From Aliivibrio wodanis (GTDB lineage Bacteria; Pseudomonadota; Gammaproteobacteria; Enterobacterales; Vibrionaceae): a DNA stretch of 64,000 nucleotides. Every line of letters starts with the position of its first letter. The stretch's first letter is position 1. The translations under genes were made by a program, and so were the position numbers. Shown one piece after another: positions 8,947 through 18,007 of the stretch. Under the pieces are notes generated by a model. The model worked only from the letters and a program-made list of their open reading frames with translations, made no database searches and was not told the origin of the DNA. The stretch is taken from positions 1,302,001-1,366,000 of the forward strand of contig LN554846.1 in the NCBI GenBank assembly GCA_000953695.1. Reading direction: 5' to 3'.

Positions 8947-9602
8947 CTAGTCTTGTGCAATATGTTTATTTTCTTCATTAATAGGGATAATTCGTTCTAA
9001 TGAGCTCATGCCGAATAAGCGAATTAACCAGCGATCTGTTCCGTCATCTCGCGGTGAAAATCCTTCTCTGCTATGCATTAATCGTTGATTTTTTATGATC
9101 AAGAAATCGCCAGGTTGATAAGTAATGGCATTATTTAACTCTGTATTTTTGAGCCGAGTGAGGATTTATCATTTCGCCCTTTTAGTGATGGAACGACATG
9201 TCTAAATAGCAGTCCATCGTTTTCACTTTGATATGAAGTTGGTTCAATTTTAGCTAATTGATATATGCCAATGTTAATGGCGCTGATGATAGGTAATTTA
9301 CTTGGTGAAACATAGCCACTATATGGTGTTTTACAAAGGTTTTGATCAATAGGTAAGCCTCTAATAATTAATGCCTGTTGATCTTTATTTTCTTTGAAAT
9401 TAGAAATTGTATAATTAAGTTCTTTTGTTAAACAATGCTTTATTGTGGTTCCGAACCAGTGGCTAGTTCTTAGTCATGATTTGTCATCTCCTAATCTCAA
9501 GTGAGAAAATGCGCTGCTTAATTTCCTTGCTGAATCGTAAGGAATATGAATTTCTATTATTTTTAGCAACTCTTGGTTGCTTTCTTTTTTTAAATTGAAC
9601 AC
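8947..9602 (-). pseudogene. Broken TauD/TfdA-like Fe(II)/2-oxoglutarate dioxygenase
   Basis: A decayed gene read on the minus strand from a GTG at 9602 (GGAAA ribosome binding site) to the TAG at 8947. The first part encodes KKESNQELLKIIEIHIPYDS, then meets an in-frame TGA near 9476. It continues in the same frame through ALIIRGLPIDQN and SENDGLLFRHVVPSLKGR. Around 9150-9170 the frame changes and the C-terminal end follows: ITYQPGDFLIIKNQRLMHSR, then GTDRWLIRLFG. The distal His and Arg ligands (HSREGF...R) remain. The middle, which should hold the HxD iron ligands, is missing. About 219 codons remain where relatives commonly have 300 or more. The order dioxygenase-dehydrogenase-transporter suggests the first catabolic step is lost. 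Confidence 0.8.
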
Positions 9603-9659
9603 TTTCCGTATGTCCTATATGTTAATTACCAACTGGAAATTGACTATAAAACAACCTAG

Positions 9660-9671
9660 TGACATATGTCA
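9660..9671. promoter_or_regulatory. Perfect palindrome between dioxygenase remnant and mocR-type gene
   Basis: TGACATATGTCA is a 12-base perfect palindrome in the 160-base divergent region, and a partial copy (TATGTC) occurs at 9609-9614. A dyad in this position is a reasonable binding site for the adjacent GntR/MocR regulator. This is an inference from position; no binding motif for this regulator is known to me. Confidence 0.35.
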
Positions 9672-9762
9672 ATTAAATTGTATTAAAGTATTTCATTCAT
9701 AATCTGCTAGTAATAAACTAGGTCATAATGTTGTCATATTTGGATTTAGTGCCGGTGAGTAG

Positions 9763-11103
9763 ATGAGTGAAAATAAATTTAAGCAAATAGCGGAGACTAT
9801 TGAGTCACGAATTATTGACGGTATATATCCCCCAAACTTTAAACTTCCACCTCATAGAGAGCTAGCTAATGAGTTATCGACAACACCTGCGACTATCGCG
9901 AAAGCTTATAAATTGCTTGCTGATAAAAAGAGAGTTGAACCATTTGTAGGCAGAGGAACCTTTGTATGTGGTGAGTCACGTTTAGAACAAGTGATTCAAT
10001 CTTCTGAGGACAACGGAGACTATAATTTTTCAATATTACAACCTTGCTTGAGCCATAATGTTCAACCGTTAAAAGAAGCATTAGAGAAAGCAGCTAGTCA
10101 ATTAACCTCAGATCTCATTGGATATACGGAGTACTCAGGGCATGAAACTCACCGTTTAGCAGGTGTGAATTGGGCGAAAGAATATGGTTTAGTTGGTGGT
10201 AATGCCAATAACACCTTACTGACAAATGGCGCACAACATGCTCTTTCTTTATTGATTGAGGTATTGACTAAGCCCGGTGATACTATTGCTATTGAAGCGT
10301 TGGTTTACCCCGGAATTATTGCTATTGCGAGTTTGCTTGGTAGGCAAATCGTGGGTGTAGCGCTCGATGACAAAGGGATGTCCCCAACAGATTTAACTAG
10401 AGTTATTAAACAGCATAAACCTAAATTAGTTATCGTTATTCCTAGCTTTCAAAATCCAACTGGTATAACGATGCCCACAGCTCGTCGTAAAGAAATTGCA
10501 GACGTCATTATTAAGAATAATATTTATCTGATCGAAGATGATATTTATGGTTTTTTGAATGAAAAAGTTATTCCTGCTATTTGTAATTGGTTACCGGAAC
10601 AAGGTTTTCATATTACAAGTTTATCTAAAGCAATAAGCCCTGCAATTCGATGTGGTTTTGTTAAGGTTCCTGATATACATATTTCAAATGTTGGTGCTCA
10701 AATTCGAGCCAGTATTTGGTTATCTTCTCCAATTAATTACATTGCTGCGAGTGATATGATTGAAACAGGAGTCGCTTATCAACTAGCAAACTATCAACGT
10801 GAGATAGCTTTACGTCGACAAGATATGGTGTATGAGATTTTTGGGAATAGTTATTTAAAAACAGATGGTTATCATGTTTGGTTGCCGCTTATGGCGCATT
10901 GGCAACAAGATCAATTTGTTTTAGAGGCAAAAAATCGAGGATTAATTGTAAGTAGTGGTAGCTATTTTAATGCTACAGATACGCACTTGAACCATGTTCG
11001 TTTATCTTTAATGTCAATTAATTCAGATGAGAAATTTAAAAAGGGTTTAAAAGCATTATTTGAACTTCTAAATTCAAACAATAAAACCATGTTTCCATTT
11101 TAA
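9763..11103 (+). CDS. MocR-type (GntR winged helix plus aminotransferase) regulator
   Basis: A 446-residue transcription factor. The N-terminal GntR winged helix-turn-helix is at about 5-75 (PPHRELANELSTTPATIAKAYKLL). It is fused to a fold-type I PLP aminotransferase domain at about 95-440. The PLP lysine lies in SLSKAISPAIRCGFV near residue 290. The segments PSFQNPTGITMP and IEDDIYGF are typical. Members sense an amino-acid-like ligand through PLP and control neighbouring genes. It is divergent from the dioxygenase/dehydrogenase/TSUP cassette, its most likely target, and ends only 16 bases before the thiK-like gene, so it may be cotranscribed with it. Confidence 0.9.
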   Translation: MSENKFKQIAETIESRIIDGIYPPNFKLPPHRELANELSTTPATIAKAYKLLADKKRVEPFVGRGTFVCGESRLEQVIQSSEDNGDYNFSILQPCLSHNVQPLKEALEKAASQLTSDLIGYTEYSGHETHRLAGVNWAKEYGLVGGNANNTLLTNGAQHALSLLIEVLTKPGDTIAIEALVYPGIIAIASLLGRQIVGVALDDKGMSPTDLTRVIKQHKPKLVIVIPSFQNPTGITMPTARRKEIADVIIKNNIYLIEDDIYGFLNEKVIPAICNWLPEQGFHITSLSKAISPAIRCGFVKVPDIHISNVGAQIRASIWLSSPINYIAASDMIETGVAYQLANYQREIALRRQDMVYEIFGNSYLKTDGYHVWLPLMAHWQQDQFVLEAKNRGLIVSSGSYFNATDTHLNHVRLSLMSINSDEKFKKGLKALFELLNSNNKTMFPF

Positions 11104-11119
11104 AGAGTCTAGGATACCT

Positions 11120-11950
11120 ATGAGTTTAAATACGCTAAAATTAGATCTTATTCATGTTGAGCCACTCACGGGGGGACTAACTAATGCTTGTTTAAAAGTC
11201 GAAGCGCAAGAGGGGACTTTTGTTTGGCGGCCTGTTTCTGAACAAGCGACATTACTTGGTGCGGATAGAGATAAAGAGCGAGATATATTAACAGCATTAG
11301 ATGCAGTGTCTTTTGCTCCTAAGGTCTACGATTCAGATGGCGAGGGTTTGTTAGTTGAATGGTTTGATGGGGAGGTTATCGCACTTGATAAAGCTCAACA
11401 GGTAGCGATTGAGTTATTAGCGTCGGTTCATCAACTTACAACGAATGGGTTTGATGATGAGCTTGCTAATGATGTGATGAGTTTGAAATTACGAATTTTG
11501 AGCTATTGGTCATCATTAGAACCAGAAAACCAAACAAATGAAATGCACGCTTATGTTGATTATTTCTCTCAAAAAGATGAACGGCCGTTGTTTGAACCTT
11601 GCTTATGCCACTTCGACATTGGTGCTTATAATATTATTGTTAAAGAGCAAGGGTATGGCTTAATTGATTGGGAATACGCTTCTATCGGGGACCCGAGCCA
11701 AGACTTAGCAACGATGATCATTGCCAATCAATTTGATGTCGATGAAGTTATCCATAGTTATTGTATGCAAAGAGATCTTGATGATAATGAATGGAAGTAC
11801 GCCGTTAAATACTGGACGCCTTGGGTCTGTTTTATGGGCGCATTATGGTTTTCGTTAGGTTATCAGTTGCTCAAGGATAGTTGTTATCAAGAATTGGCTG
11901 AGCGAGAAATGAACAAGCTCAAGAAATTATTACCATTAATTAAGAAATAA
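11120..11950 (+). CDS. thiK: Thiamine kinase-like APH/choline kinase family protein
   Basis: A 276-residue small-molecule kinase. The catalytic loop is CHFDIGAYNII at about 166-176 (HxDxxxxN pattern), followed by the metal-binding GLIDWEYASIGDPSQDLA. A nucleotide-binding N-lobe with GGLTNACLKV starts at about residue 18. Its place before ycfP and ndh matches E. coli thiK, whose product phosphorylates thiamine for salvage, so the symbol rests on synteny plus family. Other substrates such as choline are possible. In E. coli thiK follows lpoB directly; here it follows a MocR gene after a 16-base gap. Confidence 0.75.
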   Translation: MSLNTLKLDLIHVEPLTGGLTNACLKVEAQEGTFVWRPVSEQATLLGADRDKERDILTALDAVSFAPKVYDSDGEGLLVEWFDGEVIALDKAQQVAIELLASVHQLTTNGFDDELANDVMSLKLRILSYWSSLEPENQTNEMHAYVDYFSQKDERPLFEPCLCHFDIGAYNIIVKEQGYGLIDWEYASIGDPSQDLATMIIANQFDVDEVIHSYCMQRDLDDNEWKYAVKYWTPWVCFMGALWFSLGYQLLKDSCYQELAEREMNKLKKLLPLIKK

Positions 11951-12078
11951 ATCGGCAATTATCTAGGCTAGATCACTGTTCTCATTATTGCTCAAGCTAA
12001 GGGCTTTAAAACCTTATTTTTCATGGTAGATTAAATTTACTATATGGAAAATTCTTATTCAGGAAACAGGGGGAATAC

Positions 12079-12630
12079 ATGATTATTTATCTTCACGGCT
12101 TCGACTCAACAAGCCCAGGTAATCATGAAAAGATTATGCAGCTTCAGTTTATTGATGAAGATGTGCGCTTTATTAACTACAGCACTCTGCATCCTAAACA
12201 TGACATGCAGTACTTATTGAAAGAAGTGTATAAGGTAATAGAACAAGCTGGTGATCCAAACCCAATTATTTGTGGTGTTGGCCTTGGTGGTTTTTGGGCT
12301 GAACGCATTGGCTTTTTATGCGGTATTCGCCAAGTGATTTTTAATCCTAATTTGCATCCAGAAGTGAACATGGAGGGCCGAATAGATCGCCCGGAAGAGT
12401 ATACTGATATTGCAACCAAGTGTGTTGAGAAGTTCCGTAATAAAAATAAAGAAAATTGTTTATGTATTTTATCAAGAAGTGATGAGATTCGTGATAATTC
12501 AGCAACGGCGACAGAGCTTGAACCATATTATCAAATTATTTGGGATGAGAATGAAACGCATAAATTTAAGAAGATCTCTCAGCATCTACAGGTAATGAAA
12601 GCTTTTAAAGAAGCTGAAACGCTCATTTAG
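12079..12630 (+). CDS. ycfP: YcfP family (UPF0227) alpha/beta-hydrolase-like protein
   Basis: A 183-residue cytosolic protein beginning [18 protein letters not shown], the HGF oxyanion strand of alpha/beta hydrolases. The nucleophile-elbow region reads [13 protein letters not shown], with glycine-leucine where a catalytic serine normally stands (GxSxG becomes GVGLGG), so it may not be an esterase. The C-terminal HxF motif ([11 protein letters not shown]) is kept. The length matches E. coli YcfP. A strong GGGGGAAT site precedes the ATG. Function unknown. Confidence 0.87.
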   Translation: MIIYLHGFDSTSPGNHEKIMQLQFIDEDVRFINYSTLHPKHDMQYLLKEVYKVIEQAGDPNPIICGVGLGGFWAERIGFLCGIRQVIFNPNLHPEVNMEGRIDRPEEYTDIATKCVEKFRNKNKENCLCILSRSDEIRDNSATATELEPYYQIIWDENETHKFKKISQHLQVMKAFKEAETLI

Positions 12631-12681
12631 TGCCTATATTGATTCATTTGATTTGATGCCAAAAAACCTCAGTAACATAAT

Positions 12682-12710
12682 AAAAGCCTCACATTATCGT
12701 GAGGTTTTTT
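12682..12710 (+). terminator. Terminator after ycfP
   Basis: Stem CCTCAC / GTGAGG with an ATTATC loop, followed by TTTTTT. Confidence 0.85.
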
Positions 12711-12809
12711 GATCTAAACCAAAGAAACGATCTACTGTTACAATTTCGATCAATTTACCTATTTATTTTACACATCTAAAAAAATCTTCTGTATAACATC
12801 TATATCTGC

Positions 12810-12839
12810 TTGATAACATCAGAAATAGGGTTATATAAT
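12810..12839 (+). promoter_or_regulatory. Probable sigma-70 promoter of ndh
   Basis: TTGATA at 12810-12815 and a perfect TATAAT at 12834-12839, separated by 18 bases. Transcription would begin near 12846, leaving a leader of about 165 bases before the ndh ATG. The leader contains a short hairpin AGCGT/ACGCT around 12878-12894 and no convincing gene. The rest of the 380-base gap between ycfP and ndh holds only the ycfP terminator. Confidence 0.6.
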
Positions 12840-13011
12840 GCAAAAAACAAAGAAAAGAAGCATAAATTGCTCAAGTTAGCGTAACGTGAACGCTGTTTCC
12901 TCAAGACTCTTATTTTTTGTACTGCGGGTTAGCAAAACAAAGAGAGCACAAATTTTTTAATCTGAGTTACTTAGGTTAATGCCGTTTTTTATTTTTTAGA
13001 GGAAGATTGCA

Positions 13012-14301
13012 ATGACTAAGATTGTTATTGTTGGTGGTGGAGCTGGTGGTCTAGAGCTTGCTACTAAATTTGGTCGTACATTAGGTCGTAAAGGTCGCGC
13101 AGAAGTTACTTTAGTTGATCGTAAAGCAAGTCACTTATGGAAACCATTACTTCATGAAGTAGCAACAGGCTCTTTAGATGAAGGCGTTGATGCAATCAGT
13201 TACCGTGCACATGCTAAAAATCACTCTTTTGATTTTCAAATGGGTAGCTTGTGCGATATTAATCGTGATCGTAAATTTATTACTTTGGCTGAAATTAAAG
13301 ATGAGCATGGTGAGTTACTCATCCCAACAAGAGAGATTGAATACGATTATTTAATCCTTGCGATTGGCTCTACATCGAATGATTTCAATACTCCTGGGGT
13401 TCGTGAAAATTGTATTTTCCTTGATAGCCCAGAGCAAGCACATCGCTTCCGTACGGAAATGAATAATCAGTTCTTAAAACTTCATATGCATCCAACACAA
13501 AAAACCGTTGATATAGCGATTGTTGGTGCAGGTGCGACGGGTGTTGAGCTTTCTGCTGAACTTCATAATGCGATTAAAGAGCTACGTTTATATGGCTTCG
13601 GTGATTTAGATTCTGCAAAATTAAATGTAAACCTTGTTGAAGCGGGTGAGCGTATTCTTCCAGCTCTTCCTCCTCGTATTTCTTCAGCTGCGCACAGTGA
13701 ATTAACAAAGCTGGGTGTAAACGTTAGAACGATGACGATGGTAACCAAAGCCGATTCTGAAGGTTTGCATACCAAAGATGGTGAGCTTATTCCGGCTCAA
13801 ATCATGGTTTGGGCTGCGGGTATCAAAGCACCAGATTTTATGAAAGACATCGCAGGTTTAGAATCGAACCGTATTAACCAACTTGTTGTTAAGCCAACGC
13901 TGCAAACAACGCGTGATGATGATATTTTTGTTATTGGTGATTTAGCGTGTTGCGAGAAACCTGAAGGTGGTTTTGTTCCACCTCGTGCACAATCAGCACA
14001 CCAAATGGCAAGTCATGCTTTTAAGAATATCGTTGCTAAAATGACTAACCGTGAAATGAAGCCATATATTTATAAAGATCACGGTTCTTTAGTTTCATTA
14101 AGTAACTTCTCAACCGTTGGTAGCTTAATGGGCAATTTAACTAAAGGCTCTATGATGGTTGAAGGCCGTATTGCTCGTGTTGTGTACATTTCATTGTATC
14201 GTATGCACCAAATTGCACTGCATGGTGTATTTAAAACAACCTTGATTATGTTGGTTGGCCGTATTAACCGAGTACTTCGTCCAAACTTAAAACTTCACTA
14301 A
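13012..14301 (+). CDS. ndh: Type II NADH dehydrogenase
   Basis: A 429-residue membrane-peripheral flavoenzyme that passes electrons from NADH to quinone without pumping protons. The FAD-binding motif [18 protein letters not shown] is at about 4-21. The second Rossmann (NADH) motif [16 protein letters not shown] is at about 170-185. The C-terminal FAD contact VIGDLA is near residue 307. The C-terminal amphipathic region ([18 protein letters not shown]) probably attaches it to the membrane. A GAGGAAGA site precedes the ATG. The position after ycfP matches E. coli. Confidence 0.95.
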   Translation: MTKIVIVGGGAGGLELATKFGRTLGRKGRAEVTLVDRKASHLWKPLLHEVATGSLDEGVDAISYRAHAKNHSFDFQMGSLCDINRDRKFITLAEIKDEHGELLIPTREIEYDYLILAIGSTSNDFNTPGVRENCIFLDSPEQAHRFRTEMNNQFLKLHMHPTQKTVDIAIVGAGATGVELSAELHNAIKELRLYGFGDLDSAKLNVNLVEAGERILPALPPRISSAAHSELTKLGVNVRTMTMVTKADSEGLHTKDGELIPAQIMVWAAGIKAPDFMKDIAGLESNRINQLVVKPTLQTTRDDDIFVIGDLACCEKPEGGFVPPRAQSAHQMASHAFKNIVAKMTNREMKPYIYKDHGSLVSLSNFSTVGSLMGNLTKGSMMVEGRIARVVYISLYRMHQIALHGVFKTTLIMLVGRINRVLRPNLKLH

Positions 14302-14326
14302 TCACGGTGTTTTAAAAATAAATCAG

Positions 14327-14366
14327 TAAAAAGGCAGGGATACTTTGGTATTTCTGCCTTTTTTTA
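14327..14366 (+). terminator. Terminator after ndh
   Basis: AAAAAGGCAG / CTGCCTTTTTTT stem, partly extended by weak internal pairs, with a T run. Confidence 0.8.
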
Positions 14367-14410
14367 TGATGGAATAACAAAAAATGTGCGCTAACTCACC
14401 GTAAATCATC

Positions 14411-14416
14411 TATAAT
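14411..14416 (+). promoter_or_regulatory. Probable -10 element for the helicase gene
   Basis: A perfect TATAAT about 59 bases before the helicase start codon. No clear -35 match is seen. Confidence 0.45.
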
Positions 14417-14474
14417 GCGCGGCTAAATTATAGATCATTGAATACATAGACTGTTCGCTTAAGGAATCCACTTT

Positions 14475-15779
14475 ATGTCATTTTCATCTCAAGGTTTTTC
14501 ACCTGAAGTCGTAAAAGCATTAACTGAATGTGGTTATCAGAAATTAACCCCAATCCAGCAAAAAGCCATTCCTTTGGCACGTAAAGGTCATGATATTCTT
14601 GCGAATGCTCAAACCGGTACTGGTAAAACGGCTGCATTTGCATTGCCTGTTATTCAGCAATTGCTTGATTCTAAAAAATCAGCAACGCGTCGTTCAGCTC
14701 GTGCGTTAATTTTAGCGCCAACTCGTGAGCTAGCAGAGCAGATCGCATCAAACATTGCTGATTACACAAAATATACAGCATTATCTGTAACCGCTGTATT
14801 TGGCGGTAAGAAAATGTCTTCTCAAGAGAGAGCATTGGATCCAGGTGTTGATATCTTGGTTGCGACTCCAGGTCGTCTTCAAGAGCACATCGAAGAGGGC
14901 AATATCTCCATCGCTAATCTTGAGTTTTTAGTATTTGATGAAGCTGACCGTATGTTAGATATGGGCTTTGTTAATGCGATTCGTAATATCATGATGGAAG
15001 TGAACTCTGCACCACAAATCATGCTGTTCTCTGCGACGTCTTCTGCGCAAATGAACAAGTTAGCGAGCGATATTTTACGTCGTCCAAAACGTGTTTCTGT
15101 TGATCGTGAAAACATGACAGCATCGACTATTGCTCACGTTGTTTATCCTGTAGATGAAGAGCGTAAAACAGAATTATTATCAGAATTGATTGGCCGTAAA
15201 AACTGGCAGCAAGTTTTGGTATTTGTAAACTACAAAGAAACAGCAAATAACATCGTTAAAGAACTTAAGCTTGATGGCATTAAAGCAGTTATTTGTCATG
15301 GTGATAAAGCACAAAGTGCTCGTCGTCGTGCACTAGAAGAGTTTAAAGAAGGCAAAGCTCGTGTAATGGTTGCAACGGATGTTGCTGCTCGTGGTCTTGA
15401 TATTGCTGACTTACCACACGTAATTAACTACGATATGCCTTTCTTAGCGGAAGATTATGTTCACCGTATTGGTCGAACTGGTCGTGCTGGTAAAAAAGGT
15501 CATGCAGTTTCATTTGTTAGCCGTGAAGAAGAGCTAACAGTTGTTCAAGTTGAAACGCTAATTCAGCAACGTATTCACCGTGTAGTTCAAGCGGGTTACG
15601 AGCCTAAGAGCCGTGATGCTTACATTGAAAAAGTGAACACGAAAGAAGGATTTAAAAATCGTAAAGGTCGTACTAATAATGTAACCAATGCGAATCAAGA
15701 TCAGGCTTCTGCAGAGCGTCGTATGCGTTTGAAGAACGTGATCCAAAAGAAAGCTGGTATTACTAAGCTTAAAAAGTAG
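14475..15779 (+). CDS. DEAD-box RNA helicase, RhlE-like
   Basis: A 434-residue ATP-dependent RNA helicase. All core motifs are present in order: Q motif with GYQKLTPIQQKAIP, motif I AQTGTGKTAAF (about 46-56), Ia PTRELAEQI, II DEAD (about 154-157), III SAT, V ARGLDIADL and VI HRIGRTGRAG (about 335-344). A basic tail follows. The N-terminus MSFSSQGFSPEVVKAL resembles E. coli RhlE, which works in ribosome assembly and RNA turnover. The tail is much shorter than in some RhlE proteins, so the exact orthologue is uncertain. It is followed nine bases later by a small gene of unknown function. Confidence 0.9.
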   Translation: MSFSSQGFSPEVVKALTECGYQKLTPIQQKAIPLARKGHDILANAQTGTGKTAAFALPVIQQLLDSKKSATRRSARALILAPTRELAEQIASNIADYTKYTALSVTAVFGGKKMSSQERALDPGVDILVATPGRLQEHIEEGNISIANLEFLVFDEADRMLDMGFVNAIRNIMMEVNSAPQIMLFSATSSAQMNKLASDILRRPKRVSVDRENMTASTIAHVVYPVDEERKTELLSELIGRKNWQQVLVFVNYKETANNIVKELKLDGIKAVICHGDKAQSARRRALEEFKEGKARVMVATDVAARGLDIADLPHVINYDMPFLAEDYVHRIGRTGRAGKKGHAVSFVSREEELTVVQVETLIQQRIHRVVQAGYEPKSRDAYIEKVNTKEGFKNRKGRTNNVTNANQDQASAERRMRLKNVIQKKAGITKLKK

Positions 15780-15788
15780 GAGAGTAAA

Positions 15789-16238
15789 ATGGAACGTGAT
15801 TATACTTTCTCTTGTTTGGTAACAATGCCACGTCATGATCTTGAAGAGTTCAGCCACCGTGTGATTAGTCGCATGGTTCCTGAAGAGACAATAAAAGAGA
15901 TCTTTACGTTTGAACAAGAAGAAACAGCCAATCAAGATCGTATGCAAACGGCTCAACTAGATGCCATGCTTCGTCTTGCTGCTGTTGCTCTTGGTGAAGT
16001 GACTCATGCATTTTCAGAGTCTGATAATTCACAACAAAATAGCTTACGTATGATGCGTCTGGTTTTATGGCATGCTTATGCAATGTTATTTAACTTAGAA
16101 GAAGCGGTATCATTAGAGGAACACTGTGAATTGGTTGAGCAGATTTTGGCGAAACCACCAACAGATGCATTGAATTGGTTGCCGGTTTTATCTAAATTGC
16201 TTGGTGATTACGCCGCAATTGCAGCGAAACAAAAGTAA
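15789..16238 (+). CDS. Small helical protein of unknown function
   Basis: A 149-residue acidic, mostly helical, soluble protein that I do not recognise. There is no signal peptide or membrane segment. A central helix contains RMQTAQLDAMLRLAAVALGE, and a second reads SLRMMRLVLWHAYAMLFNLE. It starts nine bases after the helicase stop with an AGGAG site, so the two are surely cotranscribed, and a strong terminator follows. The pairing suggests a role in the same RNA process, but that is context only. Confidence 0.7.
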   Translation: MERDYTFSCLVTMPRHDLEEFSHRVISRMVPEETIKEIFTFEQEETANQDRMQTAQLDAMLRLAAVALGEVTHAFSESDNSQQNSLRMMRLVLWHAYAMLFNLEEAVSLEEHCELVEQILAKPPTDALNWLPVLSKLLGDYAAIAAKQK

Positions 16239-16273
16239 CGCTGTCAATAAACACAAAGTAAGTACAAATTATA

Positions 16274-16309
16274 AAAACGCCAGTGGTTATTATCACTGGC
16301 GTTTTTTTG
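16274..16309 (+). terminator. Terminator after helicase operon
   Basis: AAAACGCCAGTG / CACTGGCGTTTTTTT stem with a short GTTATTAT loop. Confidence 0.88.
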
Positions 16310-16355
16310 TTTCGGCTTAGGTCTAAAGTTATAGGGGGAAAGTTATAACATTAGT

Positions 16356-17822
16356 TTAAGATTGTAGACTCTCTTCTTCTGAATCAATCTCACCTTTGCC
16401 TTTTGATTTTACAATCACTAGACCAGCAATTACACACGCAGAGACAACACCTGTGATAGTCGATAGCGTCATTGGTAAACCAAAACCTAACTGACTGTTG
16501 CTTAGAATGAAAGTGATACAAACACTTGTCATGAATATCGCAGGAACCGTGGTAACCCAGTGAAGTTTATTGTGACGAAGCAGGTAAGCTGAAGCTGTCC
16601 ATAACATCATTACTGCTGTTGTTTGGTTAGCAAAGCCGAAGTAACGCCAGATAATACCAAAATCAACTTGAGTCAAGATACCGCCAAGAACAAACAATGG
16701 TAGGGCCATAAGTAGGCGGTTACGCAGTGTTTTTTGTTCCATGTTGAAGTACTCAGCAAGGATTAAACGACTTGAACGGAACGCAGTATCACCTGAGGTA
16801 ATTGGTAGAATGATTACGCCTAAGAAAGCAAGGATGCCGCCAAACGTACCTAGAAGTCCAAATGATGCAGTATAAACAACATTACCAGGACCACCGTCTG
16901 CAACTGCTGCTTGAAGTGCTTCCATACCATCGAAGAAAGAGAGAGCAATTGCACACCAGATAAGAGCGATAATACCTTCACCAATCATTGCTCCGTAGAA
17001 TACAAAGCGACCATTTTTTTCATTTTCCATACAGCGCGCCATAAGTGGCGATTGTGTTGCGTGGAAACCAGAGATAGCACCACAAGCGATAGTGATGAAT
17101 AGAGCAGGCCATAATGGTAAGTCGTTTGGATTCATATTAGTGAACATTTGGCTTGGCTCATAGCTACCAAGAACAGAGTGGTCACTTGAAAGTGCAATTG
17201 CAGTAATCAAACCAACAGACATGAATATTAGTAGTGCACCAAACAACGGATAGAAGCGACCAATGATTTTATCTACCGGAACAATCGTTGCAATGATGTA
17301 GTAACCAAAAATGATAACAACCATCGCCGTCATTGTGATGCCTAAATCAAATTGGTCATTCATTAGGTTTGTAAGCATGCTTGCAGGAGCAGATACAAAT
17401 ACCACACCAACAAGAAGTAACAGAACAATCGCGAACACATTCATAAAGTGTTTTGCGCCATTACCTAGGTACTTACCAGTAATCGTTGGAACTGACGCTC
17501 CGCCATTACGGATAGAAAGCATACCTGAGAAGTAATCGTGTACAGCACCTGCAAAAATACAACCTAGTACAATCCATAACATAGCTGCAGGGCCGTAAAG
17601 GGCACCCATGATTGGGCCAAAGATTGGACCGACGCCTGCAATATTAAGAAGTTGAACTAGATATACTTTTGGTGTCGACATTGGAACAAAGTCTACGCCA
17701 TCTGTTTTTGTATGAGCGGGGGTTTTTCTGTCTTCTTTAATACCGAAGATTTTTTCGATAAACGCACCGTAGATGAAGTAACCACCGATAAGTGCTGCAA
17801 CGCAGGTTAGAAACCAAACCAT
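16356..17822 (-). CDS. CstA-family carbon starvation / pyruvate transporter
   Basis: A 488-residue polytopic inner-membrane protein of the CstA family, whose E. coli members CstA and BtsT take up pyruvate and peptides. The conserved N-terminal segment VYLVQLLNIAGVGPIFGP lies at about 53-70, with GAVHDYFSGML at about 91-101 and FGFANQTTAVMMLW near 395. It is about 200 residues shorter than E. coli CstA/BtsT (about 700), a short form that also exists in vibrios. Good AAGGAA site before ATG 17822. It lies directly downstream of genes for a BtsS/BtsR-type pyruvate-sensing system, its probable regulator. Confidence 0.9.
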   Translation of the reverse strand: MVWFLTCVAALIGGYFIYGAFIEKIFGIKEDRKTPAHTKTDGVDFVPMSTPKVYLVQLLNIAGVGPIFGPIMGALYGPAAMLWIVLGCIFAGAVHDYFSGMLSIRNGGASVPTITGKYLGNGAKHFMNVFAIVLLLLVGVVFVSAPASMLTNLMNDQFDLGITMTAMVVIIFGYYIIATIVPVDKIIGRFYPLFGALLIFMSVGLITAIALSSDHSVLGSYEPSQMFTNMNPNDLPLWPALFITIACGAISGFHATQSPLMARCMENEKNGRFVFYGAMIGEGIIALIWCAIALSFFDGMEALQAAVADGGPGNVVYTASFGLLGTFGGILAFLGVIILPITSGDTAFRSSRLILAEYFNMEQKTLRNRLLMALPLFVLGGILTQVDFGIIWRYFGFANQTTAVMMLWTASAYLLRHNKLHWVTTVPAIFMTSVCITFILSNSQLGFGLPMTLSTITGVVSACVIAGLVIVKSKGKGEIDSEEESLQS

Positions 17823-18007
17823 AATTTATTCCTTGTTTGAATTACTGGTTAATTAAATAAACAAATTTATATGCTGGTTATCATACTGGTGGGCGTAAAG
17901 AGTTCACGCCCAAAAAAGGTGAGTGGTTGTGATGAGAGGTTAAACGGTGTTATTTAATGTTAAGTGGTTTTGAGTAATATTAACTGGTTTGTATGAGTAA
18001 ATTAAAA

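Noticed and set aside
12290-12310. YcfP as an active serine esterase
   Set aside because: The nucleophile elbow reads GVGLGG, lacking the Ser of GxSxG, so only the fold can be claimed.
12709-12722. FNR-like TTGAT-CTAA-ACCAA
   Set aside because: It overlaps the ycfP terminator, has a mismatch in the second half-site and lies about 100 bases upstream of the likely ndh promoter.
12838-12879. 13-codon frame MQKTKKRSINCSS before ndh
   Set aside because: Its ATG overlaps the TATAAT -10 box of the proposed ndh promoter, so it would not be in that transcript.
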